A DNA stretch of 64,000 nt from Actinomycetospora termitidis (GCF_030286555.1 NZ_JASVWF010000003.1:558001-622000); one strand, 5' to 3'. Counted from the first letter of the stretch, positions 39,912 through 48,613 are shown. Numbers and translations are program-made. The notes: generated by a model from the letters alone, not told the origin.

Positions 39912-39926
39912 GGGTCTCCCGCAACG

Positions 39927-39975
39927 AACGAACGGCACCCTCGCAGCGTCTATGTGCGCGAGAGTGCCGTTCGTT
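39927..39975. terminator. Palindromic repeat/terminator, family member 1
   Basis: Eighteen-base arms (AACGAACGGCACCCTCGC and its complement, one mismatch) with a 13-base loop AGCGTCTATGTGC. It lies between the convergent flavohemoglobin and OsmC genes. The same arms and a near-identical loop occur at 59813, so this is a repeated element used as a two-sided terminator. Confidence 0.8.
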
Positions 39976-39994
39976 CCGGTCGGGTCGCGGCTCC

Positions 39995-40519
39995 TCAGGC
40001 CTGCGCGGCCGCGCGCTTGTCCAGGGTCAACGACACCTCGGGCGAGCGGACGAGGGTCTGGTAGACGACGCAGTAGCGCTCGGTCAGCTTGTGCAGCGTC
40101 GCGAGGGTGTCGTCGTCGGCGTCGGTGTCGAGGTCGAACGACAGCCGGATGTCCTTGAAGCCCACCGGCGCGTCCTTGGCGACGCCCAGCGTGCCGCGGA
40201 AGTCGAGGTCGCCCTCGGCGTGGATCGTGCCCCCACGCACCTCGACGCCCATCGAGGTGGCGACCGCCCGCAGGGTCACCCCGGAGCAGGCCACGAGCGC
40301 CTCGAGCAGCATGTCACCGGAGCACAGGAGCTCGCCGGTGCCGCCGGTCGCCGGGTGCAGGCCCGCCTCGACCATGGCCTGCGCGGTCTGCACGCGGCAG
40401 GCGATGCCGGAACCGTCGAGGTCGCCGTCCGCCTTCAGGACGACGACGGCCGACTCCGGGTCGTCACGGTACTGCTGCTTGAGAGGGCCCTGGGTCTCGG
40501 CGAGCGCTGCCTTGTCCAT
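39995..40519 (-). CDS. OsmC-family protein
   Basis: A 174-residue OsmC/Ohr-fold protein. The two conserved cysteines occur in LLEALVACSGVTLRAVATS (near residue 85) and ERYCVVYQTLVRS (near 150). Such proteins reduce organic hydroperoxides with thiol cofactors; this one is nearer the OsmC/YhfA side than Ohr, judging by LHPATGGTGELLCSGDMLLE. The start overlaps the 3' end of the MFS gene by 56 bases. Confidence 0.85.
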   Translation of the reverse strand: MDKAALAETQGPLKQQYRDDPESAVVVLKADGDLDGSGIACRVQTAQAMVEAGLHPATGGTGELLCSGDMLLEALVACSGVTLRAVATSMGVEVRGGTIHAEGDLDFRGTLGVAKDAPVGFKDIRLSFDLDTDADDDTLATLHKLTERYCVVYQTLVRSPEVSLTLDKRAAAQA

Positions 40520-41933
40520 GATTCGAGTCTGCCTTCCCGGACGCGCCCCCGCGAGGGCGGCAGGCGAACACCGCGATCGCCCCGAGCACCGAGAACGCGC
40601 CCGCGACGAGCACCGCGTCGTCGAACCCACCGAGCAGGCCGGCGGGCCCGGGCGGGAGGCCGGGGCGGGTCGTGATCACGGCGACGACGGTCGTTCCGAT
40701 CGCGGACCCGACGTAGCGGGCGGTGTTGTTCGCACCGCTGCCCATCGCCGCGCGGCCGGGCGGGACGCTGGCCACCGCCTCCCGCCCGAACGCCGCGTTC
40801 AGCACCCCGCTCGCGACACCGGCCACGAACAGCCCGGGCACGAACCGCCACACCGACGAGTCCGGACCGGCCCCCAGCAGGAGCGCCTGCCCGACCGCGA
40901 CGACGAGCAGTGACACCGACATCTGCAGCCGCCCGCTCACCGAGGCGGGCAGCCGACGGGCGAGCAGCGAGGTGACCACGCTGGTCACCGACCAGGCCAG
41001 GAGCATCACGGCGGCCGTGAGCGCGGACGTCCGCAGTCCCCGTTCGGCCACGCTGAGCAGCACCGACGTCGTCGAGATGATGCCCATCCCGGTCGCCAGG
41101 GCCGCCAGCATCATCGCGAGGAAGCGCGGCGAGCCGAACAACGCCGGGTCGATCATCGGGGCGTCGCGACGCCGCTCGACGACCAGCCAGCCGACGAGCA
41201 CGACCAGGCCCCCGACGACCAGGCCGATCGGCGCCGGGCGGAAGATCCCGGTCCGGGCCTCGACGAGGCCGGTCAGCAGCAGGGCGATCCCGACGGCGAG
41301 CAGGGCCACACCGGGGAGGTCGAGCGGGCGGGGCCGCTCCGCCCGCGACTCCTCGACCCCCAGCCGCGCGGCGACGCCGAGCAGCACCGCGAGGACGGCC
41401 TCGACCCAGTACTCCGCGGTCCAGCCGGCGAGCTGCTCGGTGGAGGTCGCGAGGAGCGGGCCGACCGCGATGCCGGCGCCGAGCGAGGCCCCCCAGATCC
41501 CGCTGGCGCGCGGCGCGTCCGGCGTCCCGGCCGGGAACGCGTGTCCGATCAGCCCCAGGCTCGCCGCGACGAGGGCGGCGGCCCCGATGCCGGCGAGGAT
41601 GCGGCCCGCGACCAGCACGGCCGTCGTCGGCGCGACGGCGCACAGCACCGAGGCGACCGCCAGGACGACCGCGCCGAGGACGAGCGCGCGGCGCCGGCCG
41701 AGGTCGTCCGCGACCGCACCTGCGGGCAGGAGCGCCACCCCGAGCCCGATGCTCATCGAGCTGAGGATCCAGGCCTGCCCCTCGGGGCCGGCGCCGAGCG
41801 CCGCCGCCGTCGCCGGCATCGTCGAGAGGGTCGAGGTGAAGACGACGAGCGCCAGGAACGTCGCCGCGGAGGCGACGACGAGGGTTGTTGTGGACCGCAC
41901 GGTCCGCGACGCTAGCACGACCGGTTCGGTCAT
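40464..41933 (-). CDS. MFS transporter (multidrug efflux, DHA2-like)
   Basis: A 489-residue membrane transporter with about 14 hydrophobic segments, starting STTTLVVASAATFLALVVFT. The signature after helix 2 is GAVADDLGRRRALVLGAV and motif C-like GIWGASLGAGIAVGPLL follows, both typical of drug/H+ antiporters. The hydrophilic C-terminal tail overlaps the OsmC start. Divergent from an HxlR regulator with 18 bases between starts, so probably controlled by it and induced by a toxic compound. Confidence 0.88.
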   Translation of the reverse strand: MTEPVVLASRTVRSTTTLVVASAATFLALVVFTSTLSTMPATAAALGAGPEGQAWILSSMSIGLGVALLPAGAVADDLGRRRALVLGAVVLAVASVLCAVAPTTAVLVAGRILAGIGAAALVAASLGLIGHAFPAGTPDAPRASGIWGASLGAGIAVGPLLATSTEQLAGWTAEYWVEAVLAVLLGVAARLGVEESRAERPRPLDLPGVALLAVGIALLLTGLVEARTGIFRPAPIGLVVGGLVVLVGWLVVERRRDAPMIDPALFGSPRFLAMMLAALATGMGIISTTSVLLSVAERGLRTSALTAAVMLLAWSVTSVVTSLLARRLPASVSGRLQMSVSLLVVAVGQALLLGAGPDSSVWRFVPGLFVAGVASGVLNAAFGREAVASVPPGRAAMGSGANNTARYVGSAIGTTVVAVITTRPGLPPGPAGLLGGFDDAVLVAGAFSVLGAIAVFACRPRGGASGKADSNHGQGSARRDPGPSQAAVP

Positions 41934-41938
41934 TGAAC

Positions 41939-41944
41939 TAGACT
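41939..41944 (+). promoter_or_regulatory. Likely -10 box for a leaderless HxlR transcript
   Basis: TAGACT ends seven bases before the GTG at 41952. In actinobacteria a TAnnnT box at this distance usually places transcription start on the first base of the start codon, and no ribosome site precedes this gene. Confidence 0.5.
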
Positions 41945-41951
41945 GTCGACC

Positions 41952-42449
41952 GTGCCTCTCGGACAGGGCTATCCCGCGCAGGACTGCGCGATCGCCCGCG
42001 CGCTCGAGGTCGTGGGCGACCGCTGGACCCTGCTGGTGCTGCGCGACTGCTTCTTCGGGGTGCACCGGTTCGCCGACCTCGTCGCCCGCCTCGACATCCC
42101 CCGCGCCGTGCTCGCCGACCGCCTCGACCGGCTCGTGACGGCCGGCCTGCTCGAGCCGGACGGCCGGTCCTATCGCGTCACCGAGGCCGCGTGGCCGCTG
42201 TGGCCGGCCCTGCGGGCGCTGGCCGCGTTCGGGGAGTCCGCGCAGGTTCGCGACGGCGGGTCGGTGCGGCGGTTCGCGCACGCCGGGTGCGGGACCGACA
42301 CCACCCCGGACGGCTGGTGCCCGGAGTGCCGGACCGTCCCGGCCCCGCCGGACCTGGTGGTCCGGCCGGCCGGTCGGCCCGGGCGCCGGGAGGACCCGGT
42401 GAGCGTCGCGCTGCGCGAGCCGCACCGGATGCTGACGCCCCTGCCCTGA
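41952..42449 (+). CDS. HxlR-family transcriptional regulator
   Basis: A 165-residue winged-helix regulator. The HxlR core (CAIARALEVVGDRWTLLVLR, then FADLVARLDIPRAVLADRLD, RLVTAGLLE) occupies the first 90 residues. The C-terminal half holds CGTDTTPDGWCPECR, two Cys pairs that could bind zinc. It likely represses the divergent MFS gene. Its stop is one base from the convergent AhpD-like gene. Confidence 0.88.
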   Translation: MPLGQGYPAQDCAIARALEVVGDRWTLLVLRDCFFGVHRFADLVARLDIPRAVLADRLDRLVTAGLLEPDGRSYRVTEAAWPLWPALRALAAFGESAQVRDGGSVRRFAHAGCGTDTTPDGWCPECRTVPAPPDLVVRPAGRPGRREDPVSVALREPHRMLTPLP

Positions 42450-42450
42450 G

Positions 42451-42924
42451 TCACCACCCGGTGCCGGCGACCTGGCGGATCGGGGCGTTGCACCGGTTGA
42501 ACAGGTTGACCACCGCGATCCAGAGCAGCAGGGCGGCGCGGGCCGGCTCGTCGAACTCGCGGACGACCGCGTCCCACAGCGCGTCCGGCACGGCGTCCGC
42601 GGCGTCCGCGAGCCGCGTCACCTGCTCGGCGAGCTCCAGCGCGACCCGCTCCTGCTCGGAGTACCAGGGCGCCTCGCGCCAGGCCCCGACGGTCGCGAGC
42701 CGCTCGTCGGTCTCCCCCGCCGCCCGCGCGGACTGCGTGCCGCCGTGCAGGCACGACGCGCAGCCGTTGATGAGGCTCACCCGCAGGTGGACGAGGGCGA
42801 GGAGCGGCTCGGGCAGGCCGGCCGAGCGGGTGGCGGAGATCAGCCCGCCGATCGCCTCCCCCACGCCAGGCAGCAGCGCGGCAGGATTGGCCATGCGGGC
42901 CTCGACGGTGGCGGTGGTGGTCAT
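42451..42924 (-). CDS. AhpD-like carboxymuconolactone decarboxylase-family protein
   Basis: A 157-residue all-helical protein. The redox-active CxxC with following His appears as NGCASCLHGGTQSARAAGET near residue 55, the AhpD/CMD arrangement used to reduce peroxides. The C-terminal helix (ALLLWIAVVNLFNRCNAPIR) fits. Divergent from the ECF41-like sigma factor; genes of this class are regular genomic partners of ECF41 and are usually its targets. Confidence 0.9.
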   Translation of the reverse strand: MTTTATVEARMANPAALLPGVGEAIGGLISATRSAGLPEPLLALVHLRVSLINGCASCLHGGTQSARAAGETDERLATVGAWREAPWYSEQERVALELAEQVTRLADAADAVPDALWDAVVREFDEPARAALLLWIAVVNLFNRCNAPIRQVAGTGW

Positions 42925-42987
42925 GACGGCTCCCTGCGGTCGGACCGCCGGTCACATCCGGGCGCGCCGGTCGGTCAGAGGGATGAC

Positions 42988-43011
42988 CCCCGGGACACGA
43001 AGGATGTGACA
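42988..43011 (-). promoter_or_regulatory. ECF41-type promoter candidate for the AhpD-like gene
   Basis: On the minus strand TGTCACA (43011-43005), the reported -35 of ECF41 promoters, is followed after 16 bases by GGTC, close to the expected CGTC -10. It points at the AhpD-like gene, about 65 bases before its start. Confidence 0.55.
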
Positions 43012-43014
43012 GCC

Positions 43015-43884
43015 ATGAGCCGGCCCACCGATCTGGCCGACCGTTTCTCCGCCCACCGACCCCACCTGCTGGCCGTGGCCGGCCGGCTCGTCGGGCCCGA
43101 CGCGGCCCAGGACGCCGTGCAGGAGGCCTGGCTGCGGCTGGCCCGCCAGGAGGACCCGGACGCCATCGAGAACCTGGGCGGCTGGCTCACCACGGTGGTC
43201 GCGCGGATCGCGCTCAACCAGCTGCGGGCCCGCCGCCCGGAGGCCGAGGAGCCGGAGGACCTCCCGGACGAGGCCGACGACGCCGAGTCGCTCGCCGTCT
43301 CCGCCGACGCGGTCGGGCCGGCCCTGACCCTCGTCCTGAACCGCCTCGCGCCCGCCGAGCGGCTCGCATTCGTCCTGCACGACGTGTTCGGGCTGCCGTT
43401 CGAGGAGATCGCGCCGATCGTGGACCGGTCGGTGGCCGCGACGCGTCAGCTCGCCAGCCGCGGGCGACGACGGGTCCGTGGCGCCCCGGACGACGGGCCC
43501 TCCCGCGCGTCGGGCGAGGTCGTCGCCGCGTTCCTCGCGGCCGCCCGCGAGGGCGACTTCGGCGCGTTGCTCGAACTGCTCGACCCCGAGGTCGTACTGC
43601 GCGCGGACCCCGTGGCTGTGCGGATGGCGACGATCAACGCCGGCCGGGGCGCCCCGCCGCTGGAGCCCGAGGTGGCCGGCTCGGACGCGGTCGCCCGGGT
43701 GTTCGCCGGGCGCGCGCACGCCGCCGCCCCGGCCCTGCTCGACGGCGTCCCCGGCCTCGCCTTCGCGACGGCGAAGCGCACCGTGTCGCTGTTCCGTTTC
43801 ACCGTCGTCGACGACCGGGTGGTCGCCGTCGAGCTGGTCGCGGACCCGGAGGTCATCGCGGCGACCGAGGTGGTGTTCACCTGA
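43015..43884 (+). CDS. ECF41-like sigma factor with C-terminal SnoaL domain
   Basis: A 289-residue ECF sigma factor. Sigma-2 (RPHLLAVAGRLVGPDAAQDA, VQEAWLRLAR) and sigma-4 (RLAPAERLAFVLHDVFGLPF, EEIAPIVDRSVAATRQLASR) are followed by a ~110-residue SnoaL-like extension (VVAAFLAAAREGDFGALLEL onward). In ECF41 this extension regulates the sigma factor in place of an anti-sigma protein, and none is encoded nearby. The ATG at 43015 starts at family length. The stop overlaps a convergent AraC gene by eight bases. Confidence 0.92.
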   Translation: MSRPTDLADRFSAHRPHLLAVAGRLVGPDAAQDAVQEAWLRLARQEDPDAIENLGGWLTTVVARIALNQLRARRPEAEEPEDLPDEADDAESLAVSADAVGPALTLVLNRLAPAERLAFVLHDVFGLPFEEIAPIVDRSVAATRQLASRGRRRVRGAPDDGPSRASGEVVAAFLAAAREGDFGALLELLDPEVVLRADPVAVRMATINAGRGAPPLEPEVAGSDAVARVFAGRAHAAAPALLDGVPGLAFATAKRTVSLFRFTVVDDRVVAVELVADPEVIAATEVVFT

Positions 43885-44617
43885 GCACCGCGCCCGGGGT
43901 GTGGCCGAGCTCGGCCTTCACCATCGCGCCGAAGGCGCTGGGGGTCGCGTAGCCGACGGCGGCCGCCACCCGCGACGGCGGTTCGCCGCGCGCGAGGGCC
44001 TCCAGTGCCGCGGCCAACCGGGCACGCCGCCGCCACCGCGCGACGCCCAACCCGGTCTCGGCGACGAACCGCCGCTCGACCGTGCGCCGGGCCGCGCCGG
44101 ACCCGCGGCACAGGTCGTCGATCCCGTCGGACCCGCCGGGATCGGCGAGGATCCGGGCGGCGACCACCCGCGCGATCGGGTCGTCCGGCATCGGCAGCCG
44201 CAGCGGCTCCACCGCGGGGGCGGCGGCGAGCTCGAGCGCCAGCAGGTCGAGCAGCGCGACGGCGTGCGGGACATCCCGCGACAGCGGGGCCCGGGCGACC
44301 GCGGTGAGGAGCAGCTCGCGCAGGAGCCCGACCACCGCCACGACGCGCGTCGGACCGGGGTCGTCGGTGCGGAGGTAGAGGTTGCGCAGCCGCGTGCGCG
44401 CGGTGGTGCGGATGCGGTGCGTCTCCCCCGCGGCCACGACGACCGCGGCACCCGGTGGGACGAACCAGCCTCCGTCGCGCACCTCGACCGTCATGGCCCC
44501 GGACGCCGCGAGCAGCACCTGGTGCCAGCCCGGCGGCTGCGGCGGCACCACGGTCCCGGCCGGGTGCGTGACGGCGTAGCTGCGCACCTCCGGCTCCTGT
44601 CGCATCCGCGACATCAT
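43877..44617 (-). CDS. AraC-family transcriptional regulator
   Basis: A regulator of about 246 residues. The N-terminal cupin (HQVLLAASGAMTVEVRDGGW, VPPGAAVVVAAGETHRIRTT) senses a ligand; the C-terminal HTH pair reads IDDLCRGSGAARRTVERRFV and RVAAAVGYATPSAFGAMVKA. Several ATG codons (44617, 44614, 44605) are possible starts. Divergent from the VOC gene at 44669, which it may control. Confidence 0.85.
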   Translation of the reverse strand: MMSRMRQEPEVRSYAVTHPAGTVVPPQPPGWHQVLLAASGAMTVEVRDGGWFVPPGAAVVVAAGETHRIRTTARTRLRNLYLRTDDPGPTRVVAVVGLLRELLLTAVARAPLSRDVPHAVALLDLLALELAAAPAVEPLRLPMPDDPIARVVAARILADPGGSDGIDDLCRGSGAARRTVERRFVAETGLGVARWRRRARLAAALEALARGEPPSRVAAAVGYATPSAFGAMVKAELGHTPGAVLR

Positions 44618-44668
44618 GCGGCGCGTTCTCGACGGAGCGCCACCGCCGACCCGGCCAGACTCGTCGTC

Positions 44669-45064
44669 ATGACCGAGACCCCGCGGGCCGGGACCGTGGC
44701 CCACATCGCGATCAACGCCGACGACCTGGACGCGAGCCGCGCGTTCTACGAAGCCGTCCTCGACTGGCGCTTCACCCCGTGGGGCCCGCCGGAGTTCTTC
44801 CACGTCCAGGGGCCCGACGGCTCCTCGCCCGGCGTACTCGGCGCGCTCCAGCGCCGGCGCACGTTCGACGACGGGACCATGGCCCCGATCGAGGTCACGG
44901 TCGCCGTGGACGACGTCGCGGCGTGCTGCGCGGCGGCGCGGGCGTCCGGCGGGCGGGTGCTCATGGAGGCGACCGTGATCTCCGGCGTCGGCGAGCTCGC
45001 CTTCGTCGCCGACCCGGGCGGCACCCCGATCGGCCTGATGCGCTACGACGCAGCGGCGGACTAG
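44669..45064 (+). CDS. VOC-family protein
   Basis: A 131-residue vicinal oxygen chelate protein. VAHIAINADDLDASRAFYEA with VLDWRFTPWG opens the first unit; VTVAVDDVAACCAAARASGG and FVADPGGTPIGLM close the second. It resembles the glyoxalase-like proteins often annotated as lactoylglutathione lyase relatives, but the substrate is unknown. The stop overlaps the convergent response regulator by four bases. Confidence 0.85.
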   Translation: MTETPRAGTVAHIAINADDLDASRAFYEAVLDWRFTPWGPPEFFHVQGPDGSSPGVLGALQRRRTFDDGTMAPIEVTVAVDDVAACCAAARASGGRVLMEATVISGVGELAFVADPGGTPIGLMRYDAAAD

Positions 45065-45738
45065 ATGAGGCCCATCTTGGAGGCGGCGTAGACGGCCTCG
45101 GCGCGGCGCGAGACGTCGAGCTTGCGCATGAGGTTGCCGACGTGGAACTTCACCGTCGTCTCGGAGATGAACAGCTCCCGCCCGATCGTGCGGTTGCTCA
45201 TCCCGCGTGCGAGCAGGCGCAGCACGTCCAGCTCGCGGCCGGTGAGGGTCTCGCCGTGCGGCTGCTGCCCGTTCAGGGAGCGCACGACGGCGGCCGCGGA
45301 GCGGGAGTCGAACGCCGACTCCCCCCGCGAGACGGCCCGGATCGCGGCGATCAGCTCGGTGGTGTCGACGTCCTTCACGACGTAGCCGCGGGCGCCGGCG
45401 TGCACGGCCTCGACGACGAGGCGGTCGTCGAGGAACGTCGTCAGCACCAGGACCCCGACGCCGGGGTGGGCCTGGGTGAGCTGACGGCACAGCTGCAGGC
45501 CCTCGGAGTCCGAGCTGGTGGAGAGCTTGAGGTCGAGCAGCACGATCGACGGCCGCTCGTGCGCGACGACGGCGAGCGCCTCGGCGGCGCTGGACGCCTC
45601 GCCGACGATCGCGAGCTGCGGCTCGCGCTCGAGGACGGAGCGCAGGCCCTGGCGGACGATCGCGTGGTCGTCGACCAGCACGATGCGGACCTCGCCACGT
45701 CGGACCGCCGCGCGGGCGGGGATGCGGATGTCGGTCAT
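45061..45738 (-). CDS. LuxR/NarL-type response regulator (MnoR/MadR-like)
   Basis: A 225-residue response regulator. The receiver domain has IVLVDDHAIVRQGLRSVLER with the acidic pocket, the phospho-acceptor in SIVLLDLKLS and the Lys in GYVVKDVDTTELI; the LuxR HTH is LTGRELDVLRLLARGMSNRT with the following helix. Its ATG overlaps the kinase stop (ATGA). The two-component pair sits downstream of an alcohol dehydrogenase, like the MnoS/MnoR system that controls methanol oxidation in mycobacteria; the equivalence is inference. Confidence 0.88.
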   Translation of the reverse strand: MTDIRIPARAAVRRGEVRIVLVDDHAIVRQGLRSVLEREPQLAIVGEASSAAEALAVVAHERPSIVLLDLKLSTSSDSEGLQLCRQLTQAHPGVGVLVLTTFLDDRLVVEAVHAGARGYVVKDVDTTELIAAIRAVSRGESAFDSRSAAAVVRSLNGQQPHGETLTGRELDVLRLLARGMSNRTIGRELFISETTVKFHVGNLMRKLDVSRRAEAVYAASKMGLI

Positions 45739-47189
45739 GTCGTGCTCCCAGGGTCGTTCGGTTCCCCCGCATCCTCGCCTGCGGAGGGGGTCGGCGTCCC
45801 CGTCGTTCCTGACGGTTCTCGCCGCTGCGGTGCGCTGCCGATCGGCAGCGGGATGCCGACCTGCACCCGGATGCCGCCCTGCCGGGCGCGCTGCACCTGC
45901 AGGGTGCCGCCGAACTCGCGGGCGCGCTCGGCCATGTTCGCCAGCCCGCGGTGCGAGCCGTCGATGTCGTTGGCCGCGGACACCCGCAGCGAGCGGCGGA
46001 CGCGTTCGGGGTCGCCGGTCCCGTCGTCGGCGACCGAGAGCACCAGCCGGTCCTTGCGGAACGAGAGCCGGACGACGGCGACCGACGCCTCGGCGTGCAC
46101 GGCCGCGTTGAACAGGGCCTCGCCCGCGACCCGGAACAGCGAGCGCTCCGCCGCGGAGGGCAGCGACACCGGGCGCCCCTCGATGCGCACCTCGACCCGC
46201 AGGTCGGAGGGCATGTGCACCGTCGAGAGCTCCTCGAGCATCGCGGGCAGGGTGCGGTGGCCGTGCTCCCCGGAGTGGTTCAGCGCGTAGATCGCCGACC
46301 GGAGCTGCTCGACGGCGCGGCGGGTGAGCTGCTTGGCGGTCTCGAGCCGTTCACGCTGGCCCTCGTCCCGGATCTCCGAGCGCACGACCTCGATCTGCAT
46401 GCCCGCCGACAGCGCGTACTGGGTGACCGAGTCGTGCAGCTCGCGGGCGATGCGGTGCCGCTCGGAGTCGAGCACCTCGCGCTGGCGGGCGACCGTCAGG
46501 GCGTCGCGGGTGCGCTGGAGCTGCTCGTTGCGGGCCGCGAGGTCCTCGGCGTGCCGGCTCGCCTCGTCGTAGAGCCGCAGCGTGCGCTGGTGCAGCGAGG
46601 AGTTCTGCAGGGCCGCCGCGGTCTGGCTCGCGAGGACCCGCAGCACGGAGGCGTCGGTGGCGTCGATCCGGCGCTCCACCCCGGTCCACGCGACGATCTC
46701 GCCGACCACGGCACCGTCGAGCCGGACCGGGACGTGCAGGTGGTGGGGGTCGTGCGGGTGGGAGCCCGCGCCGGGGCCCGGCTCCGGTCCGGCGTCCGGG
46801 TCCTCGTCGTGCTCACCGTGCCGGACCGCCTGCAGGTGGCGCAGGACGAACGGCGGCAGCTCCTCCGGCCCGTCGAGCGGGACCTCCGCCAGGTCGGGGC
46901 CCAGCACGAGGTGCCGCGGCGAGGCCTCGGGCAGCGCGCCGTCGGCCAGCGCGAACACCACCCAGTGCGCGGTCAGGTGCTCCGACGCGGCCTCGGCCAC
47001 GGACCGGACGAGCGTCCCCGGGCCCTCGGTGGTGCGCACGAGCGCACGGCTGATCCGGTCGAGCGCGTGGATCACCCGGCGCAGGCGCTCGGCCGACGCG
47101 AGGTACTCGACGTAGAAGGACGGCTTGCCCGACCGGATGCCGGTGAGGAGGTCGAGGTCCGGCGCGTCGGTGATGCGGGGTTCGGTCAC
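45735..47189 (-). CDS. GAF-domain sensor histidine kinase (MnoS/MadS-like)
   Basis: A 484-residue cytoplasmic kinase without membrane segments. An N-terminal helix leads into a GAF domain (residues ~55-205, with an inserted His/Pro/Asp-rich loop containing PGAGSHPHDPHHLHVPVRLD); then HisKA_3 with RHRIARELHDSVTQYALSAG and an HATPase (LFRVAGEALFNAAVHAEASV, GSHRGLANMAERAREFGG). The phosphorylated His is in ELHDSV. It senses a soluble signal, perhaps an alcohol-derived metabolite. Four bases separate it from the dehydrogenase gene upstream. Confidence 0.9.
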   Translation of the reverse strand: MTEPRITDAPDLDLLTGIRSGKPSFYVEYLASAERLRRVIHALDRISRALVRTTEGPGTLVRSVAEAASEHLTAHWVVFALADGALPEASPRHLVLGPDLAEVPLDGPEELPPFVLRHLQAVRHGEHDEDPDAGPEPGPGAGSHPHDPHHLHVPVRLDGAVVGEIVAWTGVERRIDATDASVLRVLASQTAAALQNSSLHQRTLRLYDEASRHAEDLAARNEQLQRTRDALTVARQREVLDSERHRIARELHDSVTQYALSAGMQIEVVRSEIRDEGQRERLETAKQLTRRAVEQLRSAIYALNHSGEHGHRTLPAMLEELSTVHMPSDLRVEVRIEGRPVSLPSAAERSLFRVAGEALFNAAVHAEASVAVVRLSFRKDRLVLSVADDGTGDPERVRRSLRVSAANDIDGSHRGLANMAERAREFGGTLQVQRARQGGIRVQVGIPLPIGSAPQRREPSGTTGTPTPSAGEDAGEPNDPGSTT

Positions 47190-47193
47190 CGCT

Positions 47194-48510
47194 CTACAGC
47201 GCCTGCCGGAACAGCGCCTCGATGTCGTCGCGGGTCGCCTCGCGCGGGTTGGTCGACAGGCAGGCGTCGGCCATCGTCATCGTGGCGAGCTTCTCGACGT
47301 CGGCCTCGGTCACCCCGATCTCGGCCAGGCCCTTCGGGACGCCCAGCTCGTCGGCGAGCCGACGCACCTCGACGGCCGCCCACTCGGACGCGTCCTCGGC
47401 CAGCGCCTGCGACCAGTGGCCGCCGATCGCGTCGGGGAAGCCCAGGGCCTGGGCGATCGGGACGAAGCGCGCCGGGTCGGGTTCCGCGTTGAAGCGCACC
47501 ACGTGCGGCAGCAGGATCCCGTTGATCACGCCGTGCGGCAGGTCGAGCAGCCCGCCGACCTGGTGGCTCATCGCGTGCGCGGCCCCGAGGATGGCGTTGG
47601 TGAAGGCGAGGCCGGCCTCGAGGGCGGCCTGCGCCATGAACACCCGCGACTCCTGCTCGAGCGGGTGGTCCATCGTCCGCTCGAGGTGCCCGCCGACCAG
47701 GGAGATCGCCTGCAGGGCGTGGTGGTCGGTCAGCGGGTTGTGCGCCCGGGAGACGTAGGCCTCGATGCCGTGCGTCAGCGCGTCGAGCCCGGTCGCGGCG
47801 TTGAGCCAGTCGGGCATCGTCGTGAGCAGCTGCGGGTCGACCACGGACACGTCGGGGACGAGCGCGCGCCCGAGGATCGTGATCTTGGTGTTCCGCAGCG
47901 TGTCGGTGACGATGCAGAACTGGCTGACGTCCGCCCCGGTGCCCGACGTCGCGGGCACCATGACCATCGGCGGGATGGGGTTGACCATCCGGTCGACGCC
48001 CTCGAAGTCGGTGATCACCCCGCCGTTGCCGGCGAGCAGCGCGATCCCCTTCGCGGCGTCGATCACCGAGCCGCCGCCGACCGCGACCAGCACGTCGCAG
48101 CGCTCGGCCCGGTAGTGCTCGTGGCCCGCGGCGATCTCGTGGTCCTTGGGGTTGGGCGTGACCCCGCTCCAGACCGACGGGCGCATCCCGGCGTCCTGCA
48201 GGTGCCGGCCCAGCTGCTGCGGCCACCCGGCCGCCAGCAACCCGTCGTCGGTGACGAGCAGCGGGCGCCGCGCGCCGAGCCGGGCCGCGGCGTGCGCGGC
48301 CTCGGACAGCGACCCGGACCCGAACACGATCTCGGGGACGTGGAACTTGGCCAGGCGCGGCGGCTCGTGCCCGGACTGGACGTGACCGCGGCCCGTCGCC
48401 GCGTCCCGCGGACGCAGCGGGCTCGCGTCGTCCTCCGTCGCCGGGCCGTCCTGTCTCCGGCACACCACCAGAGATTGACCCGCGCGAGTCACGGAGTCGA
48501 CGAGGACCAC
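47194..48510 (-). CDS. Iron-type (class III) alcohol dehydrogenase
   Basis: A 438-residue metal-dependent alcohol dehydrogenase. VAVGGGSVIDAAKGIALLAG binds NAD(H), PATSGTGADVSQF follows, and metal ligands lie in TGLDALTHGIEAYVSRAHNP and GAAHAMSHQVGGLLDLPHG. The family core starts at AKFHVPEIVFGSGSL, so the first ~55 residues are an extension. The GTG at 48510 has GGGGAGGGGGC in front; an in-frame GTG at 48558 also exists. Operon with kinase and regulator suggests an ErcA-like sensing role or an inducible alcohol-oxidising role, possibly with mycofactocin. Confidence 0.88.
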   Translation of the reverse strand: MVLVDSVTRAGQSLVVCRRQDGPATEDDASPLRPRDAATGRGHVQSGHEPPRLAKFHVPEIVFGSGSLSEAAHAAARLGARRPLLVTDDGLLAAGWPQQLGRHLQDAGMRPSVWSGVTPNPKDHEIAAGHEHYRAERCDVLVAVGGGSVIDAAKGIALLAGNGGVITDFEGVDRMVNPIPPMVMVPATSGTGADVSQFCIVTDTLRNTKITILGRALVPDVSVVDPQLLTTMPDWLNAATGLDALTHGIEAYVSRAHNPLTDHHALQAISLVGGHLERTMDHPLEQESRVFMAQAALEAGLAFTNAILGAAHAMSHQVGGLLDLPHGVINGILLPHVVRFNAEPDPARFVPIAQALGFPDAIGGHWSQALAEDASEWAAVEVRRLADELGVPKGLAEIGVTEADVEKLATMTMADACLSTNPREATRDDIEALFRQAL

Positions 48511-48613
48511 GCTGCCCCCTCCCCACCGTCGGATGTATCCCAGGTTACAGACGCACACCGGCGATGGGCAGCCTCAGACGAGATCGGCGGCGCTACCCAC
48601 GGGTAGTTCCCGA

